Below are positions 25,696 to 34,582 of a stretch of 64,000 nucleotides of DNA, one piece after another. The stretch comes from CAVZXS01 sp963779325 (GTDB lineage Bacteria; Bacteroidota; Bacteroidia; Chitinophagales; Chitinophagaceae). The stretch spans positions 62,001-126,000 of the forward strand of contig CAVZXS010000011.1 in assembly GCA_963779325.1 (NCBI GenBank), in the 5' to 3' direction. Under the pieces are notes generated by a model, which made no database searches, was not told the DNA's origin, and saw nothing but the letters and a program-made list of their open reading frames with translations. Within the stretch, counting starts at the first letter, position 1, and each line of letters starts with the position of its first letter. Made by a program: the position numbers and the translations under genes.

Positions 25696-26160
25696 CTATT
25701 TTTTGGTTGGAATGATAAACAGGGGCAAAGTGGTATGCCTCAGCACTTTTTCCGTCACACTTCCCATAACTATTTGTTCCAACCACTTTTTACTATGCGA
25801 GCCCATTACAATAATATCTGCATGTAAGTCTTTAGCCGCCTCCAAAATTGAGTCGGCAAAATCGCCTTCTGTTACCACGGTCTTAATACTCTCATCACCA
25901 AGGTGCTTTTTTGATTTATCAAGAAAAAGCTGAGATGATTGCTTTAGTTCTTCTCCTGCAGCCGTGGGTACAGGGGCCGTATTCATATAACCTGAAAAAC
26001 CCATTATGGGAGAATATTCATTCGCAGAATAATACATTGTATCGGCAACCACATGTATAAGCACAACCTCAGCTACCATCGCTTTGGCCAATGCAAACCC
26101 CGTTTCAGCAATTTTCTGTGCAGAGGGGTCGTAGTCTAAGGCAATTAATACTTTCTTCAT
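25696..26160 (-). CDS. Universal stress protein (UspA family)
   Basis: A 154-residue single Usp domain. It opens with KKVLIALDYDPSAQKIAETGF and ends with the ATP-binding pattern MGSHSKKWLEQIVMGSVTEK (about 118-137), the G-x2-G-x9-G-S type found in nucleotide-binding Usp proteins. HTTLPLFIIP closes the domain. It starts 2 nt after the stop of the acidic 118-residue gene and is co-transcribed with it from module 11. Usp proteins are induced under starvation and oxidative stress. Confidence 0.92.
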   Translation of the reverse strand: MKKVLIALDYDPSAQKIAETGFALAKAMVAEVVLIHVVADTMYYSANEYSPIMGFSGYMNTAPVPTAAGEELKQSSQLFLDKSKKHLGDESIKTVVTEGDFADSILEAAKDLHADIIVMGSHSKKWLEQIVMGSVTEKVLRHTTLPLFIIPTKK

Positions 26161-26162
26161 AA

Positions 26163-26519
26163 TTATTCATTGTTTTCTTCCAACTCGTTATGATTATCCA
26201 GCCCTAAACTGTAGTAATTATTTTCTTCATCTTCGCTGCCAATATCTTCCGCATCATCATCTAATTCGCTGCCGGGAATATCCAAGTCACTTTTGAAAAA
26301 TTCTCCGCCGGTTTCTTTTTCGCCGGCAATTGCTTCATTATAAGTTTCATTCAATTGTTTTACAGTAGATATATCTTCGGGATTAATATCCACTTCGTTT
26401 TTTGATTTGCTGTAAATATCCTCGCTCGAAGGATATATTATTTCCGCAGGAAAATTATCCTTATCACCGCTGTCGTCTTTCTGCTGGAGTATATTCTTAT
26501 TGCCATTTTTCTCTTTCAT
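26163..26519 (-). CDS. Acidic low-complexity protein, 118 aa
   Basis: I do not recognise a family. The protein is rich in Glu, Asp, Asn and Ser with a long DDDAEDIGSEDEENN stretch near residue 90, and it has no signal peptide or membrane segment. It is probably disordered. It is the first gene behind module 11 and sits 2 nt ahead of the Usp gene. Acidic disordered proteins of this kind could act as hydrophilins, but that is a guess. Confidence 0.65.
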   Translation of the reverse strand: MKEKNGNKNILQQKDDSGDKDNFPAEIIYPSSEDIYSKSKNEVDINPEDISTVKQLNETYNEAIAGEKETGGEFFKSDLDIPGSELDDDAEDIGSEDEENNYYSLGLDNHNELEENNE

Positions 26520-26539
26520 ATAAATTTATTTTAAGAAGA

Positions 26540-26603
26540 CTAAGTTGAAGCTTTTTGAAAAGGAAAGTGTTACACAACTTTTAAAAAGTTACATTATTCA
26601 CAT
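26540..26603 (-). promoter_or_regulatory. Stress-regulon promoter module 11 (Usp operon)
   Basis: Half-sites are GTTACAC at 26569-26575 and GTTACAT at 26588-26594, 19 bp apart, the most deviant spacing. ATTCACAT ends at 26603 and the box CAACTTAG is at 26540-26547. Confidence 0.7.
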
Positions 26604-26635
26604 ATGGAAAGGTTAGGTATTCTATAAAATTCCGG

Positions 26636-27019
26636 TCAGTGCCGGGCAAAATAGTCTCTTATAAAAGCGTGTTGCTGATTTTCCGTCATTTTATCAGCTT
26701 GATCCGTTTCTATTTTTATTTTATCAAAATGATGATCTTTTTTTAAAAAGTTAAATAATTCAACTTTTGCCGTAGTGGGGCCAAAAAGAATTACTTCTTT
26801 ATATTTTTTTATGGCATCACCTATTCTTTTATAATATTCCGATTGCAAATGTTGTTCCTTATGGTGTGCAGTTTTTTGGCCTTTATTTAAAGTATGTTGT
26901 TTTTCTTCATGTGTAAATGCTGATTCAATCGTTATTGTTGCAACAGGGTCTGTTGTAAATTCCATTAATCGGGCAATGGAATGATCCATCCAAATACCCA
27001 ACCTGCTTGCTTTTACCAT
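26636..27019 (-). CDS. Small release-factor-like (baeRF-type) protein, tentative
   Basis: A 127-residue soluble protein. It begins ASRLGIWMDHSIARLMEF, and the second half has EVILFGPTTAKVELFNFLKK (about 78-97) then KIKIETDQADKMTENQQ. This resembles the C-terminal alpha/beta domain of archaeo-eukaryotic release factor relatives found in bacteria, which act around ribosomes, but the match is by eye only. It follows the 72-residue gene by 38 bp in the operon from module 12. Confidence 0.45.
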   Translation of the reverse strand: MVKASRLGIWMDHSIARLMEFTTDPVATITIESAFTHEEKQHTLNKGQKTAHHKEQHLQSEYYKRIGDAIKKYKEVILFGPTTAKVELFNFLKKDHHFDKIKIETDQADKMTENQQHAFIRDYFARH

Positions 27020-27057
27020 TTTTGAAATTTTAAAATGTTACTAATGTTTGTCAAAAT

Positions 27058-27276
27058 TTACTTTGAAGTACTCTCATGATTTTTCGTGTATTTTTTTAAC
27101 AGTCCTTGTAAGGACTCATGGTAATCCTGCAGGTTTTTACTATTTATTTCAGGGTCAACAGTGTCCGGAATAGTCACCGGCATTTCGCCTATGTATTTCG
27201 ACAATTCAGGAAATTTTTCAGAAATAGTCATTGTTACTTTTAAAATATCGCTATTAAGTTGTTCTTCAGTTTTCAT
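27058..27276 (-). CDS. Small soluble protein, 72 aa, unknown
   Basis: MKTEEQLNSDILKVTMTISE, then FPELSKYIGEMPVTIPD and a helical SLQGLLKKYTKNHE end. I recognise no domain. It is mixed helical with a Pro-rich centre. It is the first gene behind module 12 and precedes the baeRF-like gene. That it sits directly behind a regulon promoter supports it as a real gene. Confidence 0.65.
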   Translation of the reverse strand: MKTEEQLNSDILKVTMTISEKFPELSKYIGEMPVTIPDTVDPEINSKNLQDYHESLQGLLKKYTKNHESTSK

Positions 27277-27345
27277 AATTCATTTTTGTGCGGAGAGCCA
27301 CATTTTAAATTCTTTGATTTCTTTGCCCGGTCTGTTTTATAAATA

Positions 27346-27411
27346 TAAAGGTGGGTTTCTTCACCAAAAAAACTATTACACAATTACCAAAAAGAGTTAT
27401 ATTATTCACAC
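27346..27411 (-). promoter_or_regulatory. Stress-regulon promoter module 12
   Basis: Half-sites are ATTACAC at 27375-27381 and GTTATAT at 27396-27402. ATTCACAC ends at 27411 and the box CACCTTTA is at 27346-27353. It faces the 72-residue protein. Confidence 0.8.
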
Positions 27412-27479
27412 ATTTTCACTGTTAAGATCGGGGCACGGAGAACTTTATGTGATACGTGAAGAAAAAATTGCAGAAAAGA

Positions 27480-27962
27480 TTATTTTCTTTTTCCCGCTAT
27501 TGATTTATCTTTTTTTTCGAGGTGTCTCTCCGCAGCTTCATCAAGGGAATGACTTTTATGAAGATCGCTTTCAGTTTCGGCCAGTTTAGAAAGTTTTGTA
27601 TAAAACTTTTTTATTACTTTTAATTCATCCTCCGTTAAATCCTCAATATCTATTAAGCGATTACTGGCTTTTTCTCCGGAGGCAATTAATTCATTTAACT
27701 TTAGCTGAATGGCCATCGTCTCTTTATTTTGTGATTGCTGAATAACAAAGACCATTAAAAAAGTGATAACCGTTGTACCCGTATTAATCACTAATTGCCA
27801 GGTATTTGAATAGCGGAAAACAGGTCCTGAAATTCCCCAAATAATTACTACTGACAGTGCAATGATAAATGCCGCAGGGGAACCTGTTGCTTTGGTAATG
27901 ACGGAGGACATTTTATCAAAAAAGCTTTTGAAATTTTTTTTAGTTTCTTTTGTATTTTTCAT
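27480..27962 (-). CDS. Low-affinity iron permease-like membrane protein
   Basis: A 160-residue protein of the iron-permease family (PF04120): two membrane segments (about 28-48 and 56-74; PAAFIIALSVVIIWGISGPVF and TGTTVITFLMVFVIQQSQN), followed by the typical QNKETMAIQLKLNELI and a long charged helix. The family name derives from a fungal protein; in bacteria transport activity is unproven. No module lies in the 62 bp before it, so it may be read with the mla genes upstream. Confidence 0.8.
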   Translation of the reverse strand: MKNTKETKKNFKSFFDKMSSVITKATGSPAAFIIALSVVIIWGISGPVFRYSNTWQLVINTGTTVITFLMVFVIQQSQNKETMAIQLKLNELIASGEKASNRLIDIEDLTEDELKVIKKFYTKLSKLAETESDLHKSHSLDEAAERHLEKKDKSIAGKRK

Positions 27963-28024
27963 GATCGATGATTTTCCGGCGAAGTATTCAAAATTCCCGC
28001 AGATAATAACTCAGTAAAATATCT

Positions 28025-28954
28025 TTATTGTTTTATGCTGTCTTTTACGTTTACTGCAGGAACTTTAAGTGAATCTATATTCTTTTCATCATTCGATTTT
28101 TTAAAATCATTTTTGTCTTTGAGTTCCTTTATTTTTTTTGCTTCGGCTATTTTTTTTATCTCCGCTTTTTTCTTTTTGTTGAAATAACCTTTTAATAAAA
28201 TATTGTTCTTAGCCGCTTCCATATTTTCATTCAGCCCCTTTGTAGCCCCCTGAAGGTTAGACATCGTCGAGTCCAACGTATTACCGAAATCTTCATCGCT
28301 CACCAGTTTTGATAAGGCGCCTCTTCCGTTATTCATTTTCGCAGTAAATTTTGCAAATTCATCTGAGCTTGTTTGCAGGTTAGTAAGTGTACTTTTCAAG
28401 CTGCCGGAGAACTCTTCATCGGAAATTAATTTGGATAATGCACCATCCCCGTTATTAACTTTTGAACTGAACTGAGCCAACTGAGCGGTTATAATAGCGG
28501 CGTTGTCTACACTTGTCTTCACACTAATCATTACATCTTCCATCTCTATCGCATTCGTCGAAGCAATCCGGTCGTTATCTTTTACCGTACCGCCCGTACT
28601 GTTTCCGGGTGATATAGTAAGTACTTTATCACCCATTAATCCGTCGGAACCTATACTTGCTCTTGCATCCGTTTTGATAAACTGTTGTACGTTTTTTCGG
28701 ATTATTAAATCAACCATTACCGATGTATCGGTTATCAGCTCAATATCATTTACCGTACCGATATTGATACCCGAAAAGCGTACATTGTTTCCTTCCTTTA
28801 GTCCGCTCACCGATTTAAACTGCGCCTTTAAATGAAATGTTGAGCCAAATAAGTTTTTTTGCTTGCCGACAAAATAAACGGTAATTACAAAAAGCCCCAG
28901 CCCTGCCAATACAAACATTCCTAATTTCCAGGTAAATCCTGATTGCTTTTTCAT
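28025..28954 (-). CDS. mlaD: MlaD-type MCE lipid-transport protein
   Basis: A 309-residue protein with one N-terminal membrane helix (about 9-30) and an MCE domain (about 35-125; FKSVSGLKEGNNVRFSGINIG, then GLMGDKVLTISPG). It binds lipid in the periplasm for the MlaEF ABC complex, which keeps outer-membrane lipid asymmetry. Behind the domain are two repeats of the form NGxGALSKLxSDExF (about 168 and 206), usual in Bacteroidota MCE proteins, and a very basic Lys/Glu tail. It starts 20 bp after the mlaF gene. Confidence 0.88.
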   Translation of the reverse strand: MKKQSGFTWKLGMFVLAGLGLFVITVYFVGKQKNLFGSTFHLKAQFKSVSGLKEGNNVRFSGINIGTVNDIELITDTSVMVDLIIRKNVQQFIKTDARASIGSDGLMGDKVLTISPGNSTGGTVKDNDRIASTNAIEMEDVMISVKTSVDNAAIITAQLAQFSSKVNNGDGALSKLISDEEFSGSLKSTLTNLQTSSDEFAKFTAKMNNGRGALSKLVSDEDFGNTLDSTMSNLQGATKGLNENMEAAKNNILLKGYFNKKKKAEIKKIAEAKKIKELKDKNDFKKSNDEKNIDSLKVPAVNVKDSIKQ

Positions 28955-28973
28955 GGTTTTAATTTTTTATTAC

Positions 28974-29756
28974 TTAGCAAATAAAAAATGAACGTACCCA
29001 TTCATCTTCGCTTTTCTCCATTTCATCGTAACTCCCTTCCGCGTTAATCACGCCATCCTTTAAAATCGCCAGCCTGTCGGCGGTCAGTTTTGCACAGGCC
29101 ATATCATGCGTAATAATGATAGAAGTTGTTTTATATTTTTTTTGTACAGCTAATATGAGCTGACTGATCTCGCCGGAAGTAATGGGATCTAAACCGGTAG
29201 TGGGCTCGTCATACAAAATTATTTCGGGTTTCAGGATAAGTGTGCGGGCAAGCCCGATACGTTTAGACATTCCTCCCGATAATTCAGACGGCATCTTATC
29301 AATTGCTTCTGCTAATCCCACACTTTCCAACGCTTCGATAACGGCAATTTCTGTTTCTTTAGCAGATATTTTTTTAAAATGGCGATTAAATGAAAAGGAA
29401 AGATTTTGTCGCACCGTCATCGAATCATACAAAGCGGAATTTTGAAAAAGAAAACCAATCTTTATCCTGATTTTATTCAGTTGACTGTAGTTCATGCCTG
29501 TAATATCCGTGCCAAAGACTTTTATTTCACCTTTATCAGCCTCTACCAAACCTACTATACATTTTATGGTAATAGACTTACCTGAACCCGATTTGCCGAG
29601 TACTACCAGGTTTTCACCTTTTTTAACAGTAAGATTAATGCCTTTCAGCACATGGTTGTTTTTACCAAAAGATTTATACAACCCCCTGATTTTTATTACG
29701 GGCTCATTGTTATCCGCATTAACTGTTTTTAATATAGTTGTTTCTTCCTGTATCAT
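28974..29756 (-). CDS. mlaF: Mla ABC transporter ATP-binding protein
   Basis: A 260-residue ABC ATPase of the MlaF type. Walker A is VLGKSGSGKS (about 52-61), the signature LSGGMSKRIGLARTL (about 157), and Walker B EIILYDEPTTGLDP (about 177). The GGMSKR form, rather than GGQ, is typical of the MCE-associated ATPases. It powers lipid movement between the membranes together with MlaE and MlaD. It lies between mlaE (8 bp gap) and mlaD (20 bp gap). Confidence 0.92.
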   Translation of the reverse strand: MIQEETTILKTVNADNNEPVIKIRGLYKSFGKNNHVLKGINLTVKKGENLVVLGKSGSGKSITIKCIVGLVEADKGEIKVFGTDITGMNYSQLNKIRIKIGFLFQNSALYDSMTVRQNLSFSFNRHFKKISAKETEIAVIEALESVGLAEAIDKMPSELSGGMSKRIGLARTLILKPEIILYDEPTTGLDPITSGEISQLILAVQKKYKTTSIIITHDMACAKLTADRLAILKDGVINAEGSYDEMEKSEDEWVRSFFIC

Positions 29757-29763
29757 TTTATTT

Positions 29764-30522
29764 TCAAAAGAATATATCCGTTAGCTGTACAGCCAGCATA
29801 TCGATAATAAATATAATAAGCGAAGCAGCCACAACAGCTGAGGTGGCTGCTTTACCTACACTTTCGGTTCCGTTGGCGGCTGTAAATCCTTTATAACATC
29901 CTATTAAACCTATAAAGAAACCAAAGAAAAATGTTTTGATAGTGGCAGGCATAATATCTAAAAAATCAAGAGATGCGAGTACTTGCGAAAAATAGCGAAC
30001 CATATTGACATCACTATTTATGTTTATACCCGCATAGCCGCCCAAAATACCAACAGCATCAGCAAATATCACTAAGAGCGGAACCATCAACATAGTAGCC
30101 AGTATTCTTGTAACTACCAGGTATTTAAATGGATTAACAGCAGATACTTCCATCGCATCTATTTGCTGTGTTACTTTCATTGAACCCAACTCTGCGGCAA
30201 TACCCGATGAAATTTTTCCGGCGCATATCAATGCAGTAATTACCGGGGCAATCTCCCTTATTAATGACAACGCCACCATACCCGGCAACCAGGATTCAGC
30301 GCCAAACTCAGCTAATGTAGGACGGGATTGAAGTGTAAGTACCAGCCCCATGATAAAGCCTGTAATGGCAACCAACGGCAGGGACCTGTAACCAACAATA
30401 TAACATTGCCTGATAAATTCCCTTATTTCAAAAGGAGGTTTAAAAACTTCCTTAAAAAACCTTACGGTAAATTGTGTAACATTACCTGCATCAATAAAAA
30501 TATTTTTTAAATAAACAACCAA
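29764..30522 (-). CDS. mlaE: Mla ABC transporter permease
   Basis: A 252-residue MlaE permease with about five membrane segments. Family landmarks are YRSLPLVAITGFIMGLVLTLQ (read in parts, about 47-67), LIREIAPVITALICAGKISSGIAAELGSMKVTQQIDAMEVSA (about 89-130) and IGCYKGF near 208. It is the first gene of mlaEFD. No regulon module was found in the 110 bp before it. The adjoining genes are stress-type, so lipid asymmetry repair fits the theme but may be regulated separately. Confidence 0.92.
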   Translation of the reverse strand: MVVYLKNIFIDAGNVTQFTVRFFKEVFKPPFEIREFIRQCYIVGYRSLPLVAITGFIMGLVLTLQSRPTLAEFGAESWLPGMVALSLIREIAPVITALICAGKISSGIAAELGSMKVTQQIDAMEVSAVNPFKYLVVTRILATMLMVPLLVIFADAVGILGGYAGININSDVNMVRYFSQVLASLDFLDIMPATIKTFFFGFFIGLIGCYKGFTAANGTESVGKAATSAVVAASLIIFIIDMLAVQLTDIFF

Positions 30523-30631
30523 AATTTTGTGCTTTTTTGAAAATCCTGTAACCCGTATTAAAAATATCCCCGGTACTCATTTTTTAAAAAATATAATTAT
30601 TTAATCGACCATGATTTTTCAATCAACTAAT

Positions 30632-31330
30632 TTAATTACCGGATTTAAATTTTTCAGGAAATTGTTTGATGATACCGTCTGCAAGCATGGCGGACATTTT
30701 TAAAATTTCTTCATGTACCTTATCATACGCTTCAACATCTGCATCATAATTCTTTTGTATCCGCTGTACAGCTTCATCAGTTGTTAATTTAAGATGGTCT
30801 TTCATCATCATTTGCATATCTGCAAAAGCCCAATTGGGATTTGCTTTACTTAGAAATGCTGATATTTCATCAGCATTGGTATACCATTTTTTATTGGCAG
30901 TATCAAGTGCTGTTTTATTTCCGGCTTTTGCAGATTTAATTACATCCGCTGAAATAGCGATATGCCCCTTTAAAAGTTCGGTTAATTTATTTCCTGCACC
31001 CTCTCCATAATAAGGTTTAACAGCGTTACCTATATCAACCTGGTTTTGCATCAATCGTTTTACTGCCTGATCGGTACCCGGAACTCCGTCAACAAGGCAA
31101 AGAATTACATTTCGGGTCCATGTTACATGGTCTTCCCAAAGCTTATTCATAGCAATTTTTAAGTCGTGGTTTTTGTTTTCAGCCATTGGCATTTGGGAAA
31201 CCATAGTGCTGTTATCTTTTGAAGTTTCATTTACTTTATCATTTGATGAGCAGCCCGAAAAACTAAAAAAGAAAATAACTGTCGCAAACAATAAGGCAAG
31301 CGCATAATATGCAGTTTTTAGATTTTTCAT
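30632..31330 (-). CDS. Periplasmic helical lipoprotein, unknown role
   Basis: A 232-residue lipoprotein (signal MKNLKTAYYALALLF..., lipobox SGC near residue 27). After a Ser/Asn-rich linker the protein is mostly alpha-helical and seems made of two related halves: KLWEDHVTWTRNVILCLVDG...LTELLKGHIAISADVI and ...MMMKDHLKLTTDEAVQRIQ. The paired DH and H residues on helices could bind metal, but this is not certain. It follows the cupin gene by 16 bp and is read from module 13. Confidence 0.7.
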   Translation of the reverse strand: MKNLKTAYYALALLFATVIFFFSFSGCSSNDKVNETSKDNSTMVSQMPMAENKNHDLKIAMNKLWEDHVTWTRNVILCLVDGVPGTDQAVKRLMQNQVDIGNAVKPYYGEGAGNKLTELLKGHIAISADVIKSAKAGNKTALDTANKKWYTNADEISAFLSKANPNWAFADMQMMMKDHLKLTTDEAVQRIQKNYDADVEAYDKVHEEILKMSAMLADGIIKQFPEKFKSGN

Positions 31331-31346
31331 TTTACTTGTTTTTTTA

Positions 31347-31778
31347 TTATTTATATTTTTCTTGATTAAATACCTTTACTTTCTCCAATGCAGTAGTAAG
31401 CGTAAGCAGAAAAATAGTTTCCTCTTTAGCCAATAGACTATGCGGGATATTTTCATGCAGTGCAAGCATTTGTCCTTTACCTAATTCAACAGATTCTTCA
31501 ATTGTGTTAAACAAAATCAATCCTTCAATAATTTGTATGCTTATCAATCCATTTGCAGTATGTTTTGCCATTTCGGCCCCTTTACGCAATCCAATAACTA
31601 CAATACGCATACCGTTTGTTTTAAAAATCGTTACAGCGTTTCTATCACTTTCTTTCCATTGCTTCTCCTCCTTAATCTGTTGAATAATCAACGGAAGGTC
31701 AATCGTAACCTGCATCGCATCAATGATACGATTACCCCCGGGGCGTTGTTCAGTAGCACTATTAAATTTTTGCTGCAT
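31347..31778 (-). CDS. Small cupin-domain protein
   Basis: A 143-residue protein with a single cupin barrel: MRIVVIGLRKGAEMAKHTANGLISIQ (about 57-82, with a metal-type His) and MLALHENIPHSLLAKEETIFLLTL (about 104-127). Only part of the metal-binding His set is visible, so catalysis cannot be asserted. It lies directly behind module 13, after an untranslated leader of about 175 nt, and 16 bp before the helical lipoprotein gene. Confidence 0.8.
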   Translation of the reverse strand: MQQKFNSATEQRPGGNRIIDAMQVTIDLPLIIQQIKEEKQWKESDRNAVTIFKTNGMRIVVIGLRKGAEMAKHTANGLISIQIIEGLILFNTIEESVELGKGQMLALHENIPHSLLAKEETIFLLTLTTALEKVKVFNQEKYK

Positions 31779-31960
31779 TATTCAGGTATTATTTTAAATC
31801 CTTTAAAGATTCCCGGTTCAATCCCGGTATGTTAAAAGAAGAATAATTGATGAAATCAACATTGCAACTGAGAAAATCAATAAATACTTGAATTTAACAT
31901 GCCTGTATTTGTATATATTCATTGTTTTAAAATTAGTTTATACCTTTTTCTCCGGCTCTG

Positions 31961-32026
31961 CTAAGGTGATCTTGTTTTTACTAAAAAGCATTACACAATT
32001 ACAGAAAAGAGTTGTATTATTCACAC
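31961..32026 (-). promoter_or_regulatory. Stress-regulon promoter module 13 (cupin operon)
   Basis: Half-sites are ATTACAC at 31990-31996 and GTTGTAT at 32011-32017. ATTCACAC ends at 32026 and the box CACCTTAG is at 31961-31968. The rest of the gap 31779-32094 holds only the leader and a terminator. Confidence 0.78.
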
Positions 32027-32040
32027 ATTCACAGTCAAAT

Positions 32041-32074
32041 AAAAAAACGCTTCAATTTCTTGAAACGTTTTTTT
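32041..32074 (-). terminator. Intrinsic terminator
   Basis: AAAAAACG(C)TTCAA / TTGAA(A)CGTTTTTT, symmetrical with T-runs on both strands. It ends the lipoprotein gene 32095..32781 just ahead of module 13. Confidence 0.75.
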
Positions 32075-32094
32075 ACAATTGAGTTGCTGTATGC

Positions 32095-32781
32095 TTATTG
32101 TTTTGCTGCTTCGTTCTCGGCTCCCTTTGTACCACCCCTGTTTGTAGCTTTAATGGAAGAAAATCTTACTTTTAATCCTGCTATTTTTCTGTTATCACTG
32201 CCGGCAAGGTCTTTTTCAACTGCGTTTTTCCTGGTATCCAATGCCTCATAAAGTACTTTCACTTCGTCCCAGTCTTCTCTTGTATAGCTATCCTTATTAT
32301 CAGCTACCGTATTTACAAAATTTTTATAAACACTCAGTATATTATTAGCCGTAACGAATTCAAATTTCATATCGGCCCCGATTTTGCCTTCGCCAAACAG
32401 CCTGTTTCGCAATACCTGCCTGTAATCACCGGCCGCCGGCACAGCAGGTGTCATATTTGTTTGAGTCTCCTGCTCTTTAATTTTAACTTCGTAATTGGTT
32501 TTCAAAGTGGCATACTTTGCTTTGCTTTCCGCTATTTTTTCTTTATCAGAAGCTTCAAGCTCTGCAATTCTTTTTTCTGCACGCATTGCTCTGTCTTGGT
32601 AGCCATTATCAATTGCGGCCCAATTACCCGATGTATAGACAGGCGAAAGGTTGGCAACGGAATCAACATAGTTATTTAAACTCCTAACATTTTGTTTCGC
32701 TTCGTCTGTTGCTGAGTTTTTACAAGCTGTAAATCCTGTCACAATTATTGCAGCAGTAAGCATTAAATTAATCTTTTTCAT
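32095..32781 (-). CDS. Helical lipoprotein, 228 aa
   Basis: It opens with MKKINLMLTAAIIVTGFTAC, a lipoprotein signal with Cys at residue 20. The rest is charged and largely helical, with a coiled-coil-like stretch around 70-110 (KRIAELEASDKEKIAESKAK). I do not recognise a characterised family; similar lipoproteins are common in Bacteroidota. It has no module upstream and may be read together with the small membrane protein at 32877. Confidence 0.7.
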   Translation of the reverse strand: MKKINLMLTAAIIVTGFTACKNSATDEAKQNVRSLNNYVDSVANLSPVYTSGNWAAIDNGYQDRAMRAEKRIAELEASDKEKIAESKAKYATLKTNYEVKIKEQETQTNMTPAVPAAGDYRQVLRNRLFGEGKIGADMKFEFVTANNILSVYKNFVNTVADNKDSYTREDWDEVKVLYEALDTRKNAVEKDLAGSDNRKIAGLKVRFSSIKATNRGGTKGAENEAAKQ

Positions 32782-32876
32782 TTTTTTATTTTATTTTTTT
32801 GTTGTTAGAAAATTAAGTCGACATCAGGATGATAGAAATATTGTATACGTCTTTTAAAAAGCTTTTATAAAATATA

Positions 32877-33071
32877 TTAAGATTCGTCTTTTGTAGTACG
32901 TACCAAACTAATTCCTGAAATAAAAAACACCAGGCCCAGTACCCCGTAAATTGAAAGTGTTTTAATTGCTCTGGCGCCGCTCGATGTATTTATAAATAAT
33001 ACGGCTGCATAAATAAGCCCGATTATTCCGAGAACAGTAAGCAGAGCGCCAAAGATTCTTTTTAAATTCAT
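32877..33071 (-). CDS. Small two-helix membrane protein, 64 aa
   Basis: Two hydrophobic segments (about 7-27 and 40-57), GALLTVLGIIGLIYAAVLF and GVLGLVFFISGISL, joined by a short basic loop, and a charged end. I recognise no characterised family. It lies 104 bp after the OmpA/TSP3 gene and 95 bp before the lipoprotein gene, same strand. Confidence 0.65.
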   Translation of the reverse strand: MNLKRIFGALLTVLGIIGLIYAAVLFINTSSGARAIKTLSIYGVLGLVFFISGISLVRTTKDES

Positions 33072-33175
33072 ATTTACCGGCGGTGATTTAAATTACAGTA
33101 AGCATTTGTCATCATGTTTAATGCCTTCTATTAAAAAAAATACATATTATCCTGAACTATTCAGATTAATCCGAA

Positions 33176-34171
33176 TTATCTTAAATACAATTCCAATTCT
33201 ACTCTTCTGTTTTGTGCTCTCGCACTTGCGTTTGCGTTTGAAGTTACGGGTCTTGTTTTACCATACATAGCAGTCACAACTCTGCTTTCCGCAACACCCT
33301 TGCTCAGCAAATATGATTTTACTGCATCCGCACGGCTTTCAGAAAGTGTAGTGCCATTTTTTTCAACGGCATCCGTATGGCCTCCAATTCTTAAATTATA
33401 ATCTGGGTATTCATTCAGAATATTCGCAACCTCATCCAACATCGGATAAGAAGCAACTTTCACCAAGGCATTACCCGACTCGAAACTGATTCTGCGGGTA
33501 GCAAATTTTAAACGTTTCGGTACTTCCTTTTTTACAACAGTATCAACAGCACATCCCCGCGCATCAACCTTGGTACTCATTTTAGTACCCGGGCATTTAT
33601 CATCTGCATCTAATACACCATCCATATCAGTATCCGCAATACATCCAAATGCATCTACTTTACTACCCGTTTTTGTATCCGGGCATTTATCCTTTGTATC
33701 TTCTATTCCATCTCCGTCGCTATCCGGGCAACCCATAAACATATCCAACCCCTTAGCATTAGGACATTTATCTTTTGAGTCTTCAATACCATCACCATCG
33801 CTATCAGGGCAGCCTTTAAATCTTGCGAGACCGGGTACATCCACACATAAATCGTCGATATCACTTACACCATCATTATCTTTATCCTGGCAACCATTCA
33901 TACCTTCCGACCCGGGCAGAGAGGGGCATTTATCTAAATAATCCGCTACGCCATCTTTGTCTGTATCCAACGGGCAACCAGTTCCATCAACAAAAACACC
34001 CGGTGGTGTAGAAGGGCATTTATCTCTTTTATTTTTAACCCCATCTCCGTCACCATCTTTTTTCATATCAAATTTCGAAGGTGAAGGAGCGCCGTCTTGA
34101 GAATGTAAAGGAGAAAAAGCATTTACAAAAAGCAAGATTGTGAGAAGAGCGATAATTTTTTTGGGTGTCAT
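33176..34171 (-). CDS. OmpA-family protein with TSP3 repeats
   Basis: A 331-residue protein: signal peptide (about 1-25), then about six thrombospondin type-3 calcium-binding repeats of the DxDxDGxxDxxDxCP kind (about 38-205), then an OmpA domain (about 215-331) with GGHTDAVEKNGTTLSESRAD and a final RRVELELYL. Unlike the homologue at 34777 it has no beta-barrel, so it should be a periplasmic or surface-exposed peptidoglycan-binding protein. No module lies in the 200 bp upstream (34172-34371), where I see nothing else recognisable. Confidence 0.85.
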   Translation of the reverse strand: MTPKKIIALLTILLFVNAFSPLHSQDGAPSPSKFDMKKDGDGDGVKNKRDKCPSTPPGVFVDGTGCPLDTDKDGVADYLDKCPSLPGSEGMNGCQDKDNDGVSDIDDLCVDVPGLARFKGCPDSDGDGIEDSKDKCPNAKGLDMFMGCPDSDGDGIEDTKDKCPDTKTGSKVDAFGCIADTDMDGVLDADDKCPGTKMSTKVDARGCAVDTVVKKEVPKRLKFATRRISFESGNALVKVASYPMLDEVANILNEYPDYNLRIGGHTDAVEKNGTTLSESRADAVKSYLLSKGVAESRVVTAMYGKTRPVTSNANASARAQNRRVELELYLR

Positions 34172-34371
34172 AAAATTTATTTTAATTTTTAATTTATGTA
34201 TGTTTTTTATGCAGGTAATTATAGTTTTACTGTCGTACTCGTTTAAGTATAAGCCTGCTGAATTTATTATTTAAAAAAAATAAACTACCCGGCCATGATC
34301 AACTAGATGAATGAAGTATGCCGTTCAGTTCTTTTGAATTAAATAAACAACCTTACCAATGTGTTATTTAT

Positions 34372-34557
34372 TTATATACGTACACTTTTCAAAGAATCTA
34401 AAAGCCCGAAGGCCCTCAGCAACCAAACGATAACAAGAATGACTACCACTACATTCAGGATGTTCTTAATTTTACGATCCATCGGAATGTACGTATTAAT
34501 GAGCCATAGTATAACACCTACCACAATGAGTACAATAAAAATATTAAGTATCGGCAT
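34372..34557 (-). CDS. Thivi_2564-family small membrane protein
   Basis: A 61-residue protein with two membrane segments, MPILNIFIVLIVVGVILWLI and ILNVVVVILVIVWLL, linked by NTYIPMDRKIKN. This is the pattern of the Thivi_2564 family, of unknown function. I start at the ATG ending at 34557; the longer frame to 34620 would run through the -7-like box and the proximal half-site of module 14. The inferred leader is then about 20 nt. Confidence 0.85.
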   Translation of the reverse strand: MPILNIFIVLIVVGVILWLINTYIPMDRKIKNILNVVVVILVIVWLLRAFGLLDSLKSVRI

Positions 34558-34582
34558 AGTAATGATTTTAGAATGATGAAGA

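Noticed and set aside
27161..27589. Plus-strand frame of 142 residues
   Set aside because: It lies antisense to two genes and runs through promoter module 12; there is no family likeness.
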